The translations under genes and the position numbers were made by a program. A stretch of DNA of 39,228 nucleotides, taken from Microcoleus vaginatus WJT46-NPBG5 (lineage in GTDB: Bacteria; Cyanobacteriota; Cyanobacteriia; Cyanobacteriales; Oscillatoriaceae). Of this stretch, positions 18,542-26,832 are shown one piece after another. The notes beneath the pieces are model-generated. The model was not told the DNA's origin, made no database searches, and saw only the letters and a program-made list of their open reading frames with translations. Position 1 is the first letter of the stretch; every line of letters starts with the position of its first letter. Location of the stretch: the NCBI GenBank assembly GCA_019359355.1, contig JAHHHM010000037.1, positions 1 to 39,228 of the forward strand, read 5' to 3'.

Positions 18542-20110
18542 CTACTGAACATCAATTGAATAAAAGCCTCTAATGAAATCAACAACGACATTAATTGGTG
18601 GGATAGCAAACTGTTGAGAATTCCCCTGGCCGGCACTCATTTTGGGATTTGTAGCGCTCGCTGAGTTCATGAACCGTTTTCCAAAACTCGGGTCGTGATA
18701 AACACTCAAACTTTGATCACTGGAATTCAGCAAAATTGTGTGAGTGGGAGCGTTGAAAAAACTAGCTCTCCGCTCCATCGCCGGAAAAATTTTTGACAGT
18801 TCAAGCGCATTAACTTGGTTAAGTGTTTGACTCAGTGCTGTGCTTAACTGCTGGATGCGCCTGAGTTCTGGGATGCTGAGGTGGCTAGTTGCGTGCGCTC
18901 GGATCTGCTTGATCAGTGTGATGATATTTCGTTGAGTTGCAGCAGCGTTTTCAAAGGGAAGAATGGCGATATAAGCCGTTGGAAATAATTGCTCGTCGTT
19001 CTCTACCCGAAATGTCAGTACAGTTCTGCGGTAGCCCACTGTAATACTCGGAGGTTGGCTCAAGCCGGAATATTGCAGAGCAATTTGATAGTAAGCATTT
19101 GCTAAGGCAAAATTTGCCTCCTGATCCAGCGGTGCGTCGATGACAATTCGCACAGTCGGGGGCGTTTGATTAAAAAACTTTTTAGAGTCTTCTGGCTCGA
19201 AGCGGTGGAGTTGGGTGTGATCGCCATGCGGACTCACGTCAACCCACTCACAAATCATCGCGTCTGTTTTCAAGCCAAATCGTGAAACCCCATAAAGTTT
19301 TGCGCCGGTTAAGGTGGCACCGCTGAGATCGGCTCCCACCCATTCCGCACGGATTAAATTGGCTTGGGTGAGATCGGCATGAACTAAACTGGCATTTAAT
19401 AAATTGCTGTTGCTCAAGTCTGCGCCAATTAAATTTGCCCCACTCAATTTGGCATCACTGAGGTTGGCCCATTGGAGATTGGCCCCGCTGAGAGCGGCCC
19501 ATCTCAGATTCGCTCCACTGAGATCAGCTCCACTGAGATTTGCGCGATTAAAGTTAACGTGTCTGAGTTCGGTGTTGCTTAGATTCGCACCGCTAAGGTC
19601 GGCCCCACTGAGGTCGGTTTGATTCAGTTTGGCTTGCTCTAAGTTTGCACCGACAAGGGATGCGCCCCTGAGATCGGCTTCACTTAAGTTGGCTCCACTC
19701 AGGTTGGCTTGTCTGAGTTTAGATTCTCTTAAGTCTGCGGCGTTGAGGTTCGCCTCTATCAGGTTGGCTCGGCTTAGTTCGGCGCGGATCAGCTCAGCTC
19801 GAATGAGGGATGCTTGAATGAGTTCGGCGTCGCTGAGGTTTGCCCGCACGAGGTTGGCTACATTGAGAATCGCACCGTTTAATTTGGCTTTGCTGAGATT
19901 GGCTCCACTCAATCGGGTGACATTGAGTTTGGTGCCGGTGAGGTTGGCACCACTCAAATTGGCTCCACTCAGATTGGCGATACTCATGTTCGCCTGACTC
20001 AAGTTGGCTCCACTCAGGTTGACTCTGCTTAGGTTAGCTTCACAGAGGTTAACGCCGGTAAACTCTCTTTCACCGGCTGCATATCTTTTTAGGAGTTCCT
20101 CAACTTCCAT
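18542..20110 (-). CDS. Pentapeptide-repeat protein with conserved C-terminal domain (paralogue A)
   Basis: 522 residues from ATG 20110. Residues about 20-270 are pentapeptide repeats of the A(N/D)LSx type (CEANLSRVNLSGANLSQANM and on), which fold into a right-handed four-sided beta-helix. The last 250 residues form a non-repetitive domain (ICEWVDVSPHGD, SKKFFNQTPPTVRIVIDAPL, YYQIALQYS, LFPTAYIAILPFENA, SVYHDPSFGKRFMNS, FAIPPINVVVDFIRG) shared with the neighbouring paralogue. The N-terminal cap MEVEELLKRYAAGEREF matches those of the two other pentapeptide proteins in this window, which is why I prefer ATG 20110 to ATG 20122. No signal peptide, so probably cytoplasmic. Role unknown. It forms a tandem pair with the next gene. 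Confidence 0.9.
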   Translation of the reverse strand: MEVEELLKRYAAGEREFTGVNLCEANLSRVNLSGANLSQANMSIANLSGANLSGANLTGTKLNVTRLSGANLSKAKLNGAILNVANLVRANLSDAELIQASLIRAELIRAELSRANLIEANLNAADLRESKLRQANLSGANLSEADLRGASLVGANLEQAKLNQTDLSGADLSGANLSNTELRHVNFNRANLSGADLSGANLRWAALSGANLQWANLSDAKLSGANLIGADLSNSNLLNASLVHADLTQANLIRAEWVGADLSGATLTGAKLYGVSRFGLKTDAMICEWVDVSPHGDHTQLHRFEPEDSKKFFNQTPPTVRIVIDAPLDQEANFALANAYYQIALQYSGLSQPPSITVGYRRTVLTFRVENDEQLFPTAYIAILPFENAAATQRNIITLIKQIRAHATSHLSIPELRRIQQLSTALSQTLNQVNALELSKIFPAMERRASFFNAPTHTILLNSSDQSLSVYHDPSFGKRFMNSASATNPKMSAGQGNSQQFAIPPINVVVDFIRGFYSIDVQ

Positions 20111-20172
20111 CAGGGTTACCATTCCAATATTTCTTACAGTTAAAACTCTGTTCTCAACGGGGGTTTAGTTCA

Positions 20173-21693
20173 TTACTGACTCGGTAAAAAATGCAAGCCT
20201 TGTATAAAACTCATCACTACACTTATAGGGGGGAGGGAAAATTGTTGGCCTTCCCTAGTGCCGGCAGCAAGATCAACGACTTCAGCGCTGTTCATCCAGC
20301 GTTTGCCGAACCCCGCGTTATGGTGTACATCTAATGTGCGATTCCCAGAGTTGGTAACAATCGTTAAAGTTGGCGCTTGGAAAAACTTTTCTCGCTTGAC
20401 CAGCCTTGAAAATGTTTCTACTTTTTTAATTTCTTGCAGCTTTCCCATCGCTTGATTGAGGAGATTACTGATGTCTGGGGAGTCGATCATTTGCACTAAA
20501 TGAACAATTTTTTCTTGATTGATTAGCGCATCCTTAAAGGGAAGGATAGCGACATAAGCTGTAGAAAATAATCGCGTATCGTTACTTATCCTAAAGGTTA
20601 ATGTTGTTCGGCGACCGCTCACTTCTATATTAGGAGGGTGGATCAGGGCCGGATATTGGTGAGCGATTTGATGGTAGGCAACAGCTAAGGCGAGATGAGC
20701 GTCGGGGTTGAGGGGTGCATCAATGACGATTTTGACGGTTGGCAGTGTTTGGTTGAAAAACTTTTTAGATTCTTCTGGGCTGAGCCGGTATATCTGAGAG
20801 CGATCACCGTTCTCGCTCATGTCCACCCATTCACAGATCAAGCCTTCAGTTTTTAGTCCATAACGTAAGACTTCATACAGCTTTGCGCCGGTTAAGGTGG
20901 CTCCCGATAAATCAGCTCCCATCCAATCAACTTCTATTAAATTTGATTGGCTTAGATCTGAGTAAACTAAGCTGGCATTGAGTAAGTTGGCGCTGCTTAA
21001 ATCAGCCCCTCTTAAGTTCGCTCCGCTCAATTTTGCTTCACTTAAATCTGCCCATCTCAGGCTTGCGCCACTTAGATCTGCCCATCTCAAATTGGCTCCG
21101 CTGAGATCGGCTCCAACGAGTTTGGCTTGAGAAAGATTAGCGCGTCTGAGTTCTGCGTTTCTGAGGTTGGCTCCACTTAAATCTGCACCCCTTAAATCGG
21201 TTTCTCTAAGGGTTGCTCGCTCTAAGTTGGCTGATTTTAGGGAGGCATTGGTGAGATCCGCTTCGCTCAAGTTGGCACCGGCAAGATTTGCTTGCCTGAG
21301 TTTGGCTTCTCTCAAGCTGGCACCGTTGAGGTTCGCTTCGCTGAGGTTGGCGCGACTCAGTTCCACTCGAATCAGTTCAGCCCGAATTAAGGCAGCTTGA
21401 ACGAGCGTAGCATCGCTGAGATCGGCGCGGATCAGGTTTGCGACGTTGAGATCGGCACCGTTTAGGTTCGCCCCGCTGAGGTTGGCACCATTAAGTTTGG
21501 CGACGTTGAGTTTGGCATGACTTAGATTTGCTCCACTTAGATTTGCACCCCCTAAATTGGCGATACTCAGGTTCGCCTGACTCAAATTGGCTTCACTTAG
21601 ATTGACTCGACTCAGGTTGGCTTCACAGAGGTTAACAGCAGTAAAGTCCCTGACTCCAGATGCGTATTTTTGTAGGAGTTCCTCGGTTTCCAT
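20173..21693 (-). CDS. Pentapeptide-repeat protein with conserved C-terminal domain (paralogue B)
   Basis: 506 residues. Same plan as the downstream neighbour: cap METEELLQKYASGVRDF, about 50 pentapeptides (CEANLSRVNLSEANLSQANL and on), then the same C-terminal domain (ICEWVDMSENGDRSQIYRL, SKKFFNQTLPTVKIVIDAPL, YHQIAHQYPAL, LFSTAYVAILPFKDAL, DVHHNAGFGKRWMNSAE, FSLPPISVVMSFIQG). The two genes are 62 bp apart and read the same way, so they arose by tandem duplication and are probably cotranscribed. The conserved C-terminal residues suggest a real function beyond the beta-helix. I do not recognise that domain. Confidence 0.9.
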   Translation of the reverse strand: METEELLQKYASGVRDFTAVNLCEANLSRVNLSEANLSQANLSIANLGGANLSGANLSHAKLNVAKLNGANLSGANLNGADLNVANLIRADLSDATLVQAALIRAELIRVELSRANLSEANLNGASLREAKLRQANLAGANLSEADLTNASLKSANLERATLRETDLRGADLSGANLRNAELRRANLSQAKLVGADLSGANLRWADLSGASLRWADLSEAKLSGANLRGADLSSANLLNASLVYSDLSQSNLIEVDWMGADLSGATLTGAKLYEVLRYGLKTEGLICEWVDMSENGDRSQIYRLSPEESKKFFNQTLPTVKIVIDAPLNPDAHLALAVAYHQIAHQYPALIHPPNIEVSGRRTTLTFRISNDTRLFSTAYVAILPFKDALINQEKIVHLVQMIDSPDISNLLNQAMGKLQEIKKVETFSRLVKREKFFQAPTLTIVTNSGNRTLDVHHNAGFGKRWMNSAEVVDLAAGTREGQQFSLPPISVVMSFIQGLHFLPSQ

Positions 21694-22326
21694 CGGGGTT
21701 CCCTGTTCAACATCCCGACTTTACAGTCATAGGACTGGGCATTACCATGCTAGCGTTTAGGCTCAACATAAAGCTCACTCGCTTGCCGCAGGTAATAAAT
21801 GAATATGGGTATTGTCGGGCTAGGGCTGATCGCTGGCAAGCAGGCGGTTTAAAGAAATAGGCGTGCGCTACCCTATTTTGGGGAACTTTGGTCGCCAAAA
21901 AACCTGCCTGCCGGCGATGAGACATGGAATTGTAGATGACGCTGATGTTGCGCTGACCCTAATGGCAGCAGATAGAATGTGTATTGGTTTACACGGCGCT
22001 ATCTGCGATTGTACCAATGGTTGTACCACTGATCCTCTATGTTTTCCCGCAGTTGTTTTCACTCCTGTACTGCCAGCTGCTAGCCACGGTGTAACAGAAC
22101 CGCCCGAAGAACTGTAACTGAGAGGTGGCTTGGTTTTTTTGCTAGCCGGCGATTGGGGCTGCTGGTTTGTTTGCTGCTGTGATGAGTGAGACCGATTGGG
22201 CTTGGCTAATATAGCATACATTTATTTTGCTTTATCTATGCCGCCGGCATTTGGGAAGCAAAAAGGTAAGATGTAAATTTTCTGCTTAAGATTTTATTTG
22301 TTGTTCGCCATTTTTCAGGGATTTTA
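21694..22326. other. 630-bp spacer, no supported gene
   Basis: Open frames exist on both strands (plus 21863-22117; minus 21868-22221, which would give a 117-residue Ser/Thr/Gln-rich product), but neither has a ribosome-binding site or a recognisable sequence. The stretch could hold the promoter of the pentapeptide pair, or decayed coding sequence. Confidence 0.4.
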
Positions 22327-22842
22327 TCAAGTGCCGGCTCCTCTCTTGTCAGTCGGCATAATTTTATTTTTTGATTTGATCCAATCACGCAGCAAATATA
22401 AAAAGATTGCTATATTTACAAGGAATACGGTGAGCTTGAGTGTGGAAATGCCTTGACTTAACTCAAAAATTTCTGGCGGGATACTAATGGCAACTAATCC
22501 CATCACTAATAGCGTCGCCCAAGCTTTGTGCTGCCATAAACCGATGGCTTCTATTACTGTTACTCCTGAATAAATCGCTGCGGCTATTCCACTAAACTTT
22601 AAGGTTTGCGGCGTCAGATTTAAGATTTTATCTAAAAACCATTTGATGATTTCTTGTTTGCCGTTTAGAATATAACAATTAGAATATTCTGCTAACTGTT
22701 GATGATTTTTTACGGCTAGCAATAAAGCAATAGAAGTAATCGCCAGCAAGGAAGCGCTGAAAACTTTATAACAAACTATCGCAATTAAACCTGCTGAACG
22801 CTTGTGATCTTGGTTCACGGGATTCGTTGCCGGCCTCATCAA
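22327..22842 (-). CDS. DUF2127-like small membrane protein
   Basis: 171 residues with about four transmembrane helices: LIAIVCYKVFSASLLAITSIALLL, a middle pair (FSGIAAAIYSGVTVIEAIGLW and WATLLVMGLVAISIPPEIFEL) and LKLTVFLVNIAIFLYLL. The pattern, with an opening LIAIVCYK, a central GVTVIEAIGLWQHKAWA and a closing NIAIFLYLLR, fits the DUF2127 membrane family. Function is unknown. It stands alone, preceded by an AT-rich spacer. Confidence 0.72.
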   Translation of the reverse strand: MMRPATNPVNQDHKRSAGLIAIVCYKVFSASLLAITSIALLLAVKNHQQLAEYSNCYILNGKQEIIKWFLDKILNLTPQTLKFSGIAAAIYSGVTVIEAIGLWQHKAWATLLVMGLVAISIPPEIFELSQGISTLKLTVFLVNIAIFLYLLRDWIKSKNKIMPTDKRGAGT

Positions 22843-22937
22843 TAAATTAATCCTATCAATGATATTTTAGTTCAAAAGAATGCTCTCCTTGAAAAGCGCC
22901 GGCAAACTTTGTAGTATTGCTGAAATTGAGAGAGTAA

Positions 22938-23165
22938 CTAGGCACTAACTTGAATTTGATTCATCTGACGAGTGCGCTGTAAAGCTTCTTCTAACAGGGA
23001 AATAGCCCATCCTGGTAATATTTAGGACTGAGCAATCCGCTTACTGCCGGCATCAGCAATGGCAAATGCGATGATTTGGATATTTTGCAAATCAATAATC
23101 CAGTATTCAGTAACTTTTAAATTTTTATATAAAAGACGTTTGTCATCTTTGGCTAAAGAATTCAT
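22938..23165 (-). pseudogene. Uma2-family (DUF820) nuclease, decayed C-terminal fragment
   Basis: Minus-strand translation from ATG 23165 reads KDDKRLLYKNLKVTEYWIID, LQNIQIIAFAIAD and AGSKRIAQS, then TAA, and the same frame goes on with ILPGWAISLLEEALQRTRQM and NQIQVSA to TAG at 22938. This is the C-terminal third of a Uma2-family restriction-endonuclease-like protein, a very abundant cyanobacterial family, broken by an internal stop. The N-terminal two-thirds, with the first catalytic acidic residue, is missing; the sequence before 23165 does not look related. A dead remnant. Confidence 0.75.
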
Positions 23166-23437
23166 CAAGCACTGTAGGGGCGGCTTAACAGATAACCTCT
23201 GATACTCACAGATAAGTTAACAACAAAACCGGCCCCGGCTTTGGGAGGAATGGGAGGCAAAAAACCAGGAATTTATGCAGTGGCTAAAAAGTTTATTTTG
23301 GTTAATTATTAAGATCCCAAGTTTGCAAATCCGCTTTTGGAACCGAAAAAGAGGCTGTACTAGCTATTGGAAAGTCTAACAGATAAGGCTTCGTGAAAAA
23401 GTTTGTATTGGCAACATATTACGCATTTCCAAAAGCT
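23166..23437. other. Spacer with possible decayed sequence
   Basis: Follows the Uma2 remnant. A short plus-strand frame begins at the ATG near 23250 (MGGKKPGIYAVAKKFILVNY) and stops at once. I see no functional gene. It may be further debris of the same decayed locus. Confidence 0.35.
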
Positions 23438-24808
23438 TTATATGTTACACTTCACAAGTCTGGACGCGAGATAAAAGAAAAAATCTTGGCTCCTCCTTCC
23501 GCTAGCAAAAGAGAGCCATATATCCCCTCGCCCAACTGAATTAGGGAGGTGGCCCTCTGGTGCTTCGAGAGAGAAAGTTAGCTCATCGTAGTTTTTCCAT
23601 TTGCCTTCCACACGCCATCCCAAATAGTCGCCCAGGCGACATCGAGTTTCATAGTCGATTTTACTACCAGCCTTGAGCCAAAAGCGCTTTTGGACAGAAA
23701 AACCAAAGCGCCCATTGCTATATTTTACCCAAAGTTGGTCGATGGTGTGGAGGTCTGTGCAGGGAAAATTAGCAATGCTTTGTCTATCAAAGAAGTAGTC
23801 TTCTTCTTGGTTAGTAGCTTTCAGCATCACTTGCCTTGTTTCTTGATCCGCTTCTTTCCACTTTCCAGCTTTTAAGTAATCTCGCAATTGGTGATAATCT
23901 ATGCCTTTTTCTGAACGAAGATCATCAGGATCTGGTAGAAATGATTCCCACCACTCCGACTCTGAAGGGAGATTATCAGTGTCTGATTTAAATAATTTCA
24001 ACCACTCCTGCACTGACTGAGGACGCTCTTCTGGCTGTACCTTCATCCCTGTCAGAATTGCCTGATTCACCGGCCCACTAATTTTCTGATTCAAATGTGC
24101 CGGTTGCTTTAACAAATCCTTCCAGCGTCTCTTCAAAGCAGAAGGTGGCACCTTCTTTGTCAGTAAGTAATAAAGCGTTGCTGCTAAGGCATAAACATCG
24201 GTAAACGGTCCCCGCGTTGCTTGCTCCTCAGATTGTTCAATGGGTGCATAACCTTCGGTACCATAGTTAGTATGAGTCTGAATCAAACCAGGGATAAACT
24301 CTCTGGCAATGCCAAAATCAATCAGAACGGCTTCCGCGCGATGAGAGCGCACTATGATATTTTCTGGTTTCAAATCCCGATGCAGCAAACCTTGTTCGTG
24401 GACAATTGTTAAGGCTTCACCAATTTGCTGGATATACTGTAAGGCTTCCATTTCTGGCAAAACACCACACTTTTGGACACGCTGCAATAAATCCTCCCCC
24501 TCGATATATTCCATTGCAATGCAGGGACGCGACTCGTGATGGAAGACATCTTCAAACTGGACAATGTGAGAGTGCTTGCATTTAGCTAGCCGATCCGCCT
24601 CATCCCGAAAGTCGTGTTGATATTTGTCTCGGAAATCAGCGAAATCTGGGTTATCCATCACCTCATCTTTTAGCGTTTTGATGACAACCGGCTTACCCTG
24701 TCTGTCTTTGGCGAGATACGTAATGCCAAAACCACCCTGGCCTAATTTCTTTTCAATAACGTAAACGTAGCGATTGCCATGTAACTGGTGCCCAGGATGC
24801 CAAACCAT
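23438..24808 (-). CDS. Ser/Thr protein kinase fused to a GUN4 domain
   Basis: 456 residues. Kinase domain residues about 14-275: glycine loop LGQGGFGITYLA, ATP-binding Lys44 in VVIKTL, catalytic HRDLKPEN with Asp145, DFG Asp164 and activation region GTEGYAPIEQ; all catalytic residues are present. GUN4 domain about 304-450 (DYHQLRDYLKAGKWKEADQE, CTDLHTIDQLWVKYSNGRFG, RFWLKAG). GUN4 binds porphyrins and stimulates Mg-chelatase, so the fusion may let tetrapyrrole binding control phosphorylation; this pairing is common in cyanobacteria. No transmembrane helix. It lies 96 bp downstream of the DUF350 gene on the same strand, so it may belong to that operon. Confidence 0.92.
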   Translation of the reverse strand: MVWHPGHQLHGNRYVYVIEKKLGQGGFGITYLAKDRQGKPVVIKTLKDEVMDNPDFADFRDKYQHDFRDEADRLAKCKHSHIVQFEDVFHHESRPCIAMEYIEGEDLLQRVQKCGVLPEMEALQYIQQIGEALTIVHEQGLLHRDLKPENIIVRSHRAEAVLIDFGIAREFIPGLIQTHTNYGTEGYAPIEQSEEQATRGPFTDVYALAATLYYLLTKKVPPSALKRRWKDLLKQPAHLNQKISGPVNQAILTGMKVQPEERPQSVQEWLKLFKSDTDNLPSESEWWESFLPDPDDLRSEKGIDYHQLRDYLKAGKWKEADQETRQVMLKATNQEEDYFFDRQSIANFPCTDLHTIDQLWVKYSNGRFGFSVQKRFWLKAGSKIDYETRCRLGDYLGWRVEGKWKNYDELTFSLEAPEGHLPNSVGRGDIWLSFASGRRSQDFFFYLASRLVKCNI

Positions 24809-24904
24809 AAGAGAAGATTTCTCGACAACTGCATTAATTGTCGCATATTGGTTTAAAGGGCATCACTTACGCGTCAAAAACCTTATTGACTTGCAGAGAC
24901 TGCC

Positions 24905-25771
24905 TCAAAATGCCCAAGCAATTAAAAAAGAAGCGGCAATATAAGCAAACGCTTCAATTAAACCGGCTCCTAAATTTGGCACTTCCTGATTCACAATTTC
25001 ATCAGAGATTTTTACCCCTGGAACTAATATCAAATCAGCTAGCCAGCGAATAGCAACCAGAGAGAGTAAGCAAAATACTAAAATTAATCCATACTGACTA
25101 AAACTGACAACCCAGCCTTCAAACTCTGGAGAAAATGCCACCCGAACAATATTGCCGGTGGCAATTAATAAGCCGGCAAGTGCGACTCCTGCGGCGGGGT
25201 TATTGCGTTTTTCAATTTCTCTAAACACATCGTATTTCGTGACAATGGGGTAAACAATACTCACCAAAACCAGTACCGCTAAACCGATTAACCAGCAAAC
25301 AAAACCAACCAGCCAACTGCCGCTATCTCCTGCCAGCGCAGCGTTAAGAATCAACCCATTTGCGATGTGACTGCCGGCTTCTACAGCAGCAGCCCCAACA
25401 TTACGTTCTTGGATAATTTCACGCACACAATCAAACCGACGCATAATTAAGCGATCAGCCACCCAAGCGCCCGCCAGCATTAATAAAATAACTGTTGCAC
25501 CATAGGAGGCTAAATTTAATAATCCATCTTGCCAAGAAGCTACACTTTTGTCTAAAGCACCTCCCAATGCAAGAACAATACCGAGATAGTAACCTACTAA
25601 TGCAATAGCAACGGCTGGATTATCCTTAACAAACAGTTCCAGATTTAACTGGATTCGTCGAAATAGCTTTTGATAAGCAAACTGCCCTAGCCAAAATACG
25701 GCAAATCCTACTGCCAACTCCAGTATAATCAGCCCTGACCTATTGAGATTATCTTGCATCCATTCATTCAT
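24905..25771 (-). CDS. Duplicated DUF350 membrane protein
   Basis: 288 residues with about eight transmembrane helices in repeated pairs. Each DUF350 unit has a helix, a short polar link with N(P/V)(A/G)A, and a second helix: ELFVKDNPAVAIALVGYYLG, ERNVGAAAVEAGSHIANGLI, EKRNNPAAGVALAGLLIATG and a final NLGAGLIEAFAYIAASFLIA. DUF350 proteins often travel with DUF4178, spermidine-synthase-like and stress-envelope (PspA-type) genes; their function is unknown. The ATG (25771) overlaps the TGA of the FemAB-like gene in ATGA, so translation is coupled. Fourth gene of the operon that starts at 28943. Confidence 0.88.
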   Translation of the reverse strand: MNEWMQDNLNRSGLIILELAVGFAVFWLGQFAYQKLFRRIQLNLELFVKDNPAVAIALVGYYLGIVLALGGALDKSVASWQDGLLNLASYGATVILLMLAGAWVADRLIMRRFDCVREIIQERNVGAAAVEAGSHIANGLILNAALAGDSGSWLVGFVCWLIGLAVLVLVSIVYPIVTKYDVFREIEKRNNPAAGVALAGLLIATGNIVRVAFSPEFEGWVVSFSQYGLILVFCLLSLVAIRWLADLILVPGVKISDEIVNQEVPNLGAGLIEAFAYIAASFLIAWAF

Positions 25772-26832
25772 TTGCTATCTCCTTCGAGGTTGCGTAGTAG
25801 ACTAATTAGCGTATCGGCTAGGCGATCATAAAAAAAGTAATCATGAGCGCCAATTGTCGTCACCGGCACTCCACCAAATTGACTTTTAAACTTAGAAAAA
25901 TTCGCATAAGCATGATTGGGTTCCAGGCTAAATCCATAGAAATCATAGACAGTGCAACTCCGGGCTTTTGCCCGTTGCATCGCAGCCCAATGTAGGGCGT
26001 AAGTTGCCATCACTTGCCGGTGTTCAAAACTGCGCCCACCATAGAGATATGTTGCGCGATTTCCCCAATATACAACTAAGATTGCGGCTAAAACTTTTCC
26101 TCGCCAAGTTGCTAAGCCAATTTCTGCCATATTAGCGGCAAATAATGTTTGACACAGGTTAATAAAAAAGCCATAAGGTTCACCAAAAAATTGCTGGCGC
26201 TGCACTGTTTCCCAAAAGATATCGTAAAATAATGGAATTGCTTGTGAGTTAGTGGTAAATTCAGTTTCCACACCATGCCGTTTACTTAGCCGCAAATTAT
26301 AACGGCCTTTTGGCTTCATCGCTGCTAAGAGTTCTGCCTCATTTGGGCGCAAATCGATGAGGAGAGTTTCCGATGGTAATAAATCTGCCGGTGCCCTCAC
26401 AAACCCTTCAAGGCAAGCCGGTTTTTCAGTCCATAGCGGTTCAATTCGTAGGGCAATTGCACCCACTTCTTTTGCTAAGATAGCGGCTTTTTCTTTGAGT
26501 AGCAGCATCCCTTCATCCGCATAAGCCGGTGGAAGTATCGGGCCACCGAGGGCGGTCAATAAATTTGCTTGGCCTGAATGGGGATAGTAATAAAAAATGC
26601 AGCCACCGACTAAGCTTTGTTCTAAAAATAACCCGTAACGAAAGGTTTTGTATCCTTCCAGTTCCTTAAAATCTGCCCAGGCCCAGGATTGCATAAAACA
26701 GCCTGCCGGCAGAGCTTTAACGAGAGTATCCCACAAATCGCGTTCTGCTAAACTCAGTTGCCTGATTGTTAATGTTATATCCTTTTTTGCAATAAGATTT
26801 TGTTCAGATGAACCTGTTAGCTCATTCATCAT
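25768..26832 (-). CDS. FemAB/GNAT-like aminoacyl- or acyltransferase
   Basis: About 354 residues from ATG 26832. It has the two-lobed GNAT fold of FemABX-type enzymes: QSWAWADFKELEGYKTFRYG in the first lobe, MKPKGRYNLRLSKRHGVE in the link, and in the second lobe FYDIFWETVQRQ, GKVLAAILVVYWGNRATYLYGG and YDFYGF. In cell-wall enzymes of this kind an amino acid is moved from tRNA to a peptide side chain; relatives in other bacteria act on lipids and exopolysaccharide. A longer frame reaches 26880, but ATG 26832 overlaps the stop of the upstream spermidine-synthase-like gene (TGA 26824-26822) and fits translational coupling. Substrate unknown. Confidence 0.8.
   Translation of the reverse strand: MMNELTGSSEQNLIAKKDITLTIRQLSLAERDLWDTLVKALPAGCFMQSWAWADFKELEGYKTFRYGLFLEQSLVGGCIFYYYPHSGQANLLTALGGPILPPAYADEGMLLLKEKAAILAKEVGAIALRIEPLWTEKPACLEGFVRAPADLLPSETLLIDLRPNEAELLAAMKPKGRYNLRLSKRHGVETEFTTNSQAIPLFYDIFWETVQRQQFFGEPYGFFINLCQTLFAANMAEIGLATWRGKVLAAILVVYWGNRATYLYGGRSFEHRQVMATYALHWAAMQRAKARSCTVYDFYGFSLEPNHAYANFSKFKSQFGGVPVTTIGAHDYFFYDRLADTLISLLRNLEGDSK

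Noticed and set aside
19404-19817. Open frames on the plus strand opposite pentapeptide repeats (also near 21167 and 37711)
   Set aside because: Regular Leu/Ala/Pro frames are the mirror of the repeat code, not genes.
18542-21693. CRISPR-like regular repeats
   Set aside because: The 15-base periodicity is the pentapeptide coding repeat; there are no unique spacers or cas genes.
21868-22221. Minus-strand frame of 117 codons upstream of the pentapeptide pair
   Set aside because: No ribosome-binding site, no recognisable sequence, and a competing frame on the other strand. Could be decayed coding sequence, so I only note it.
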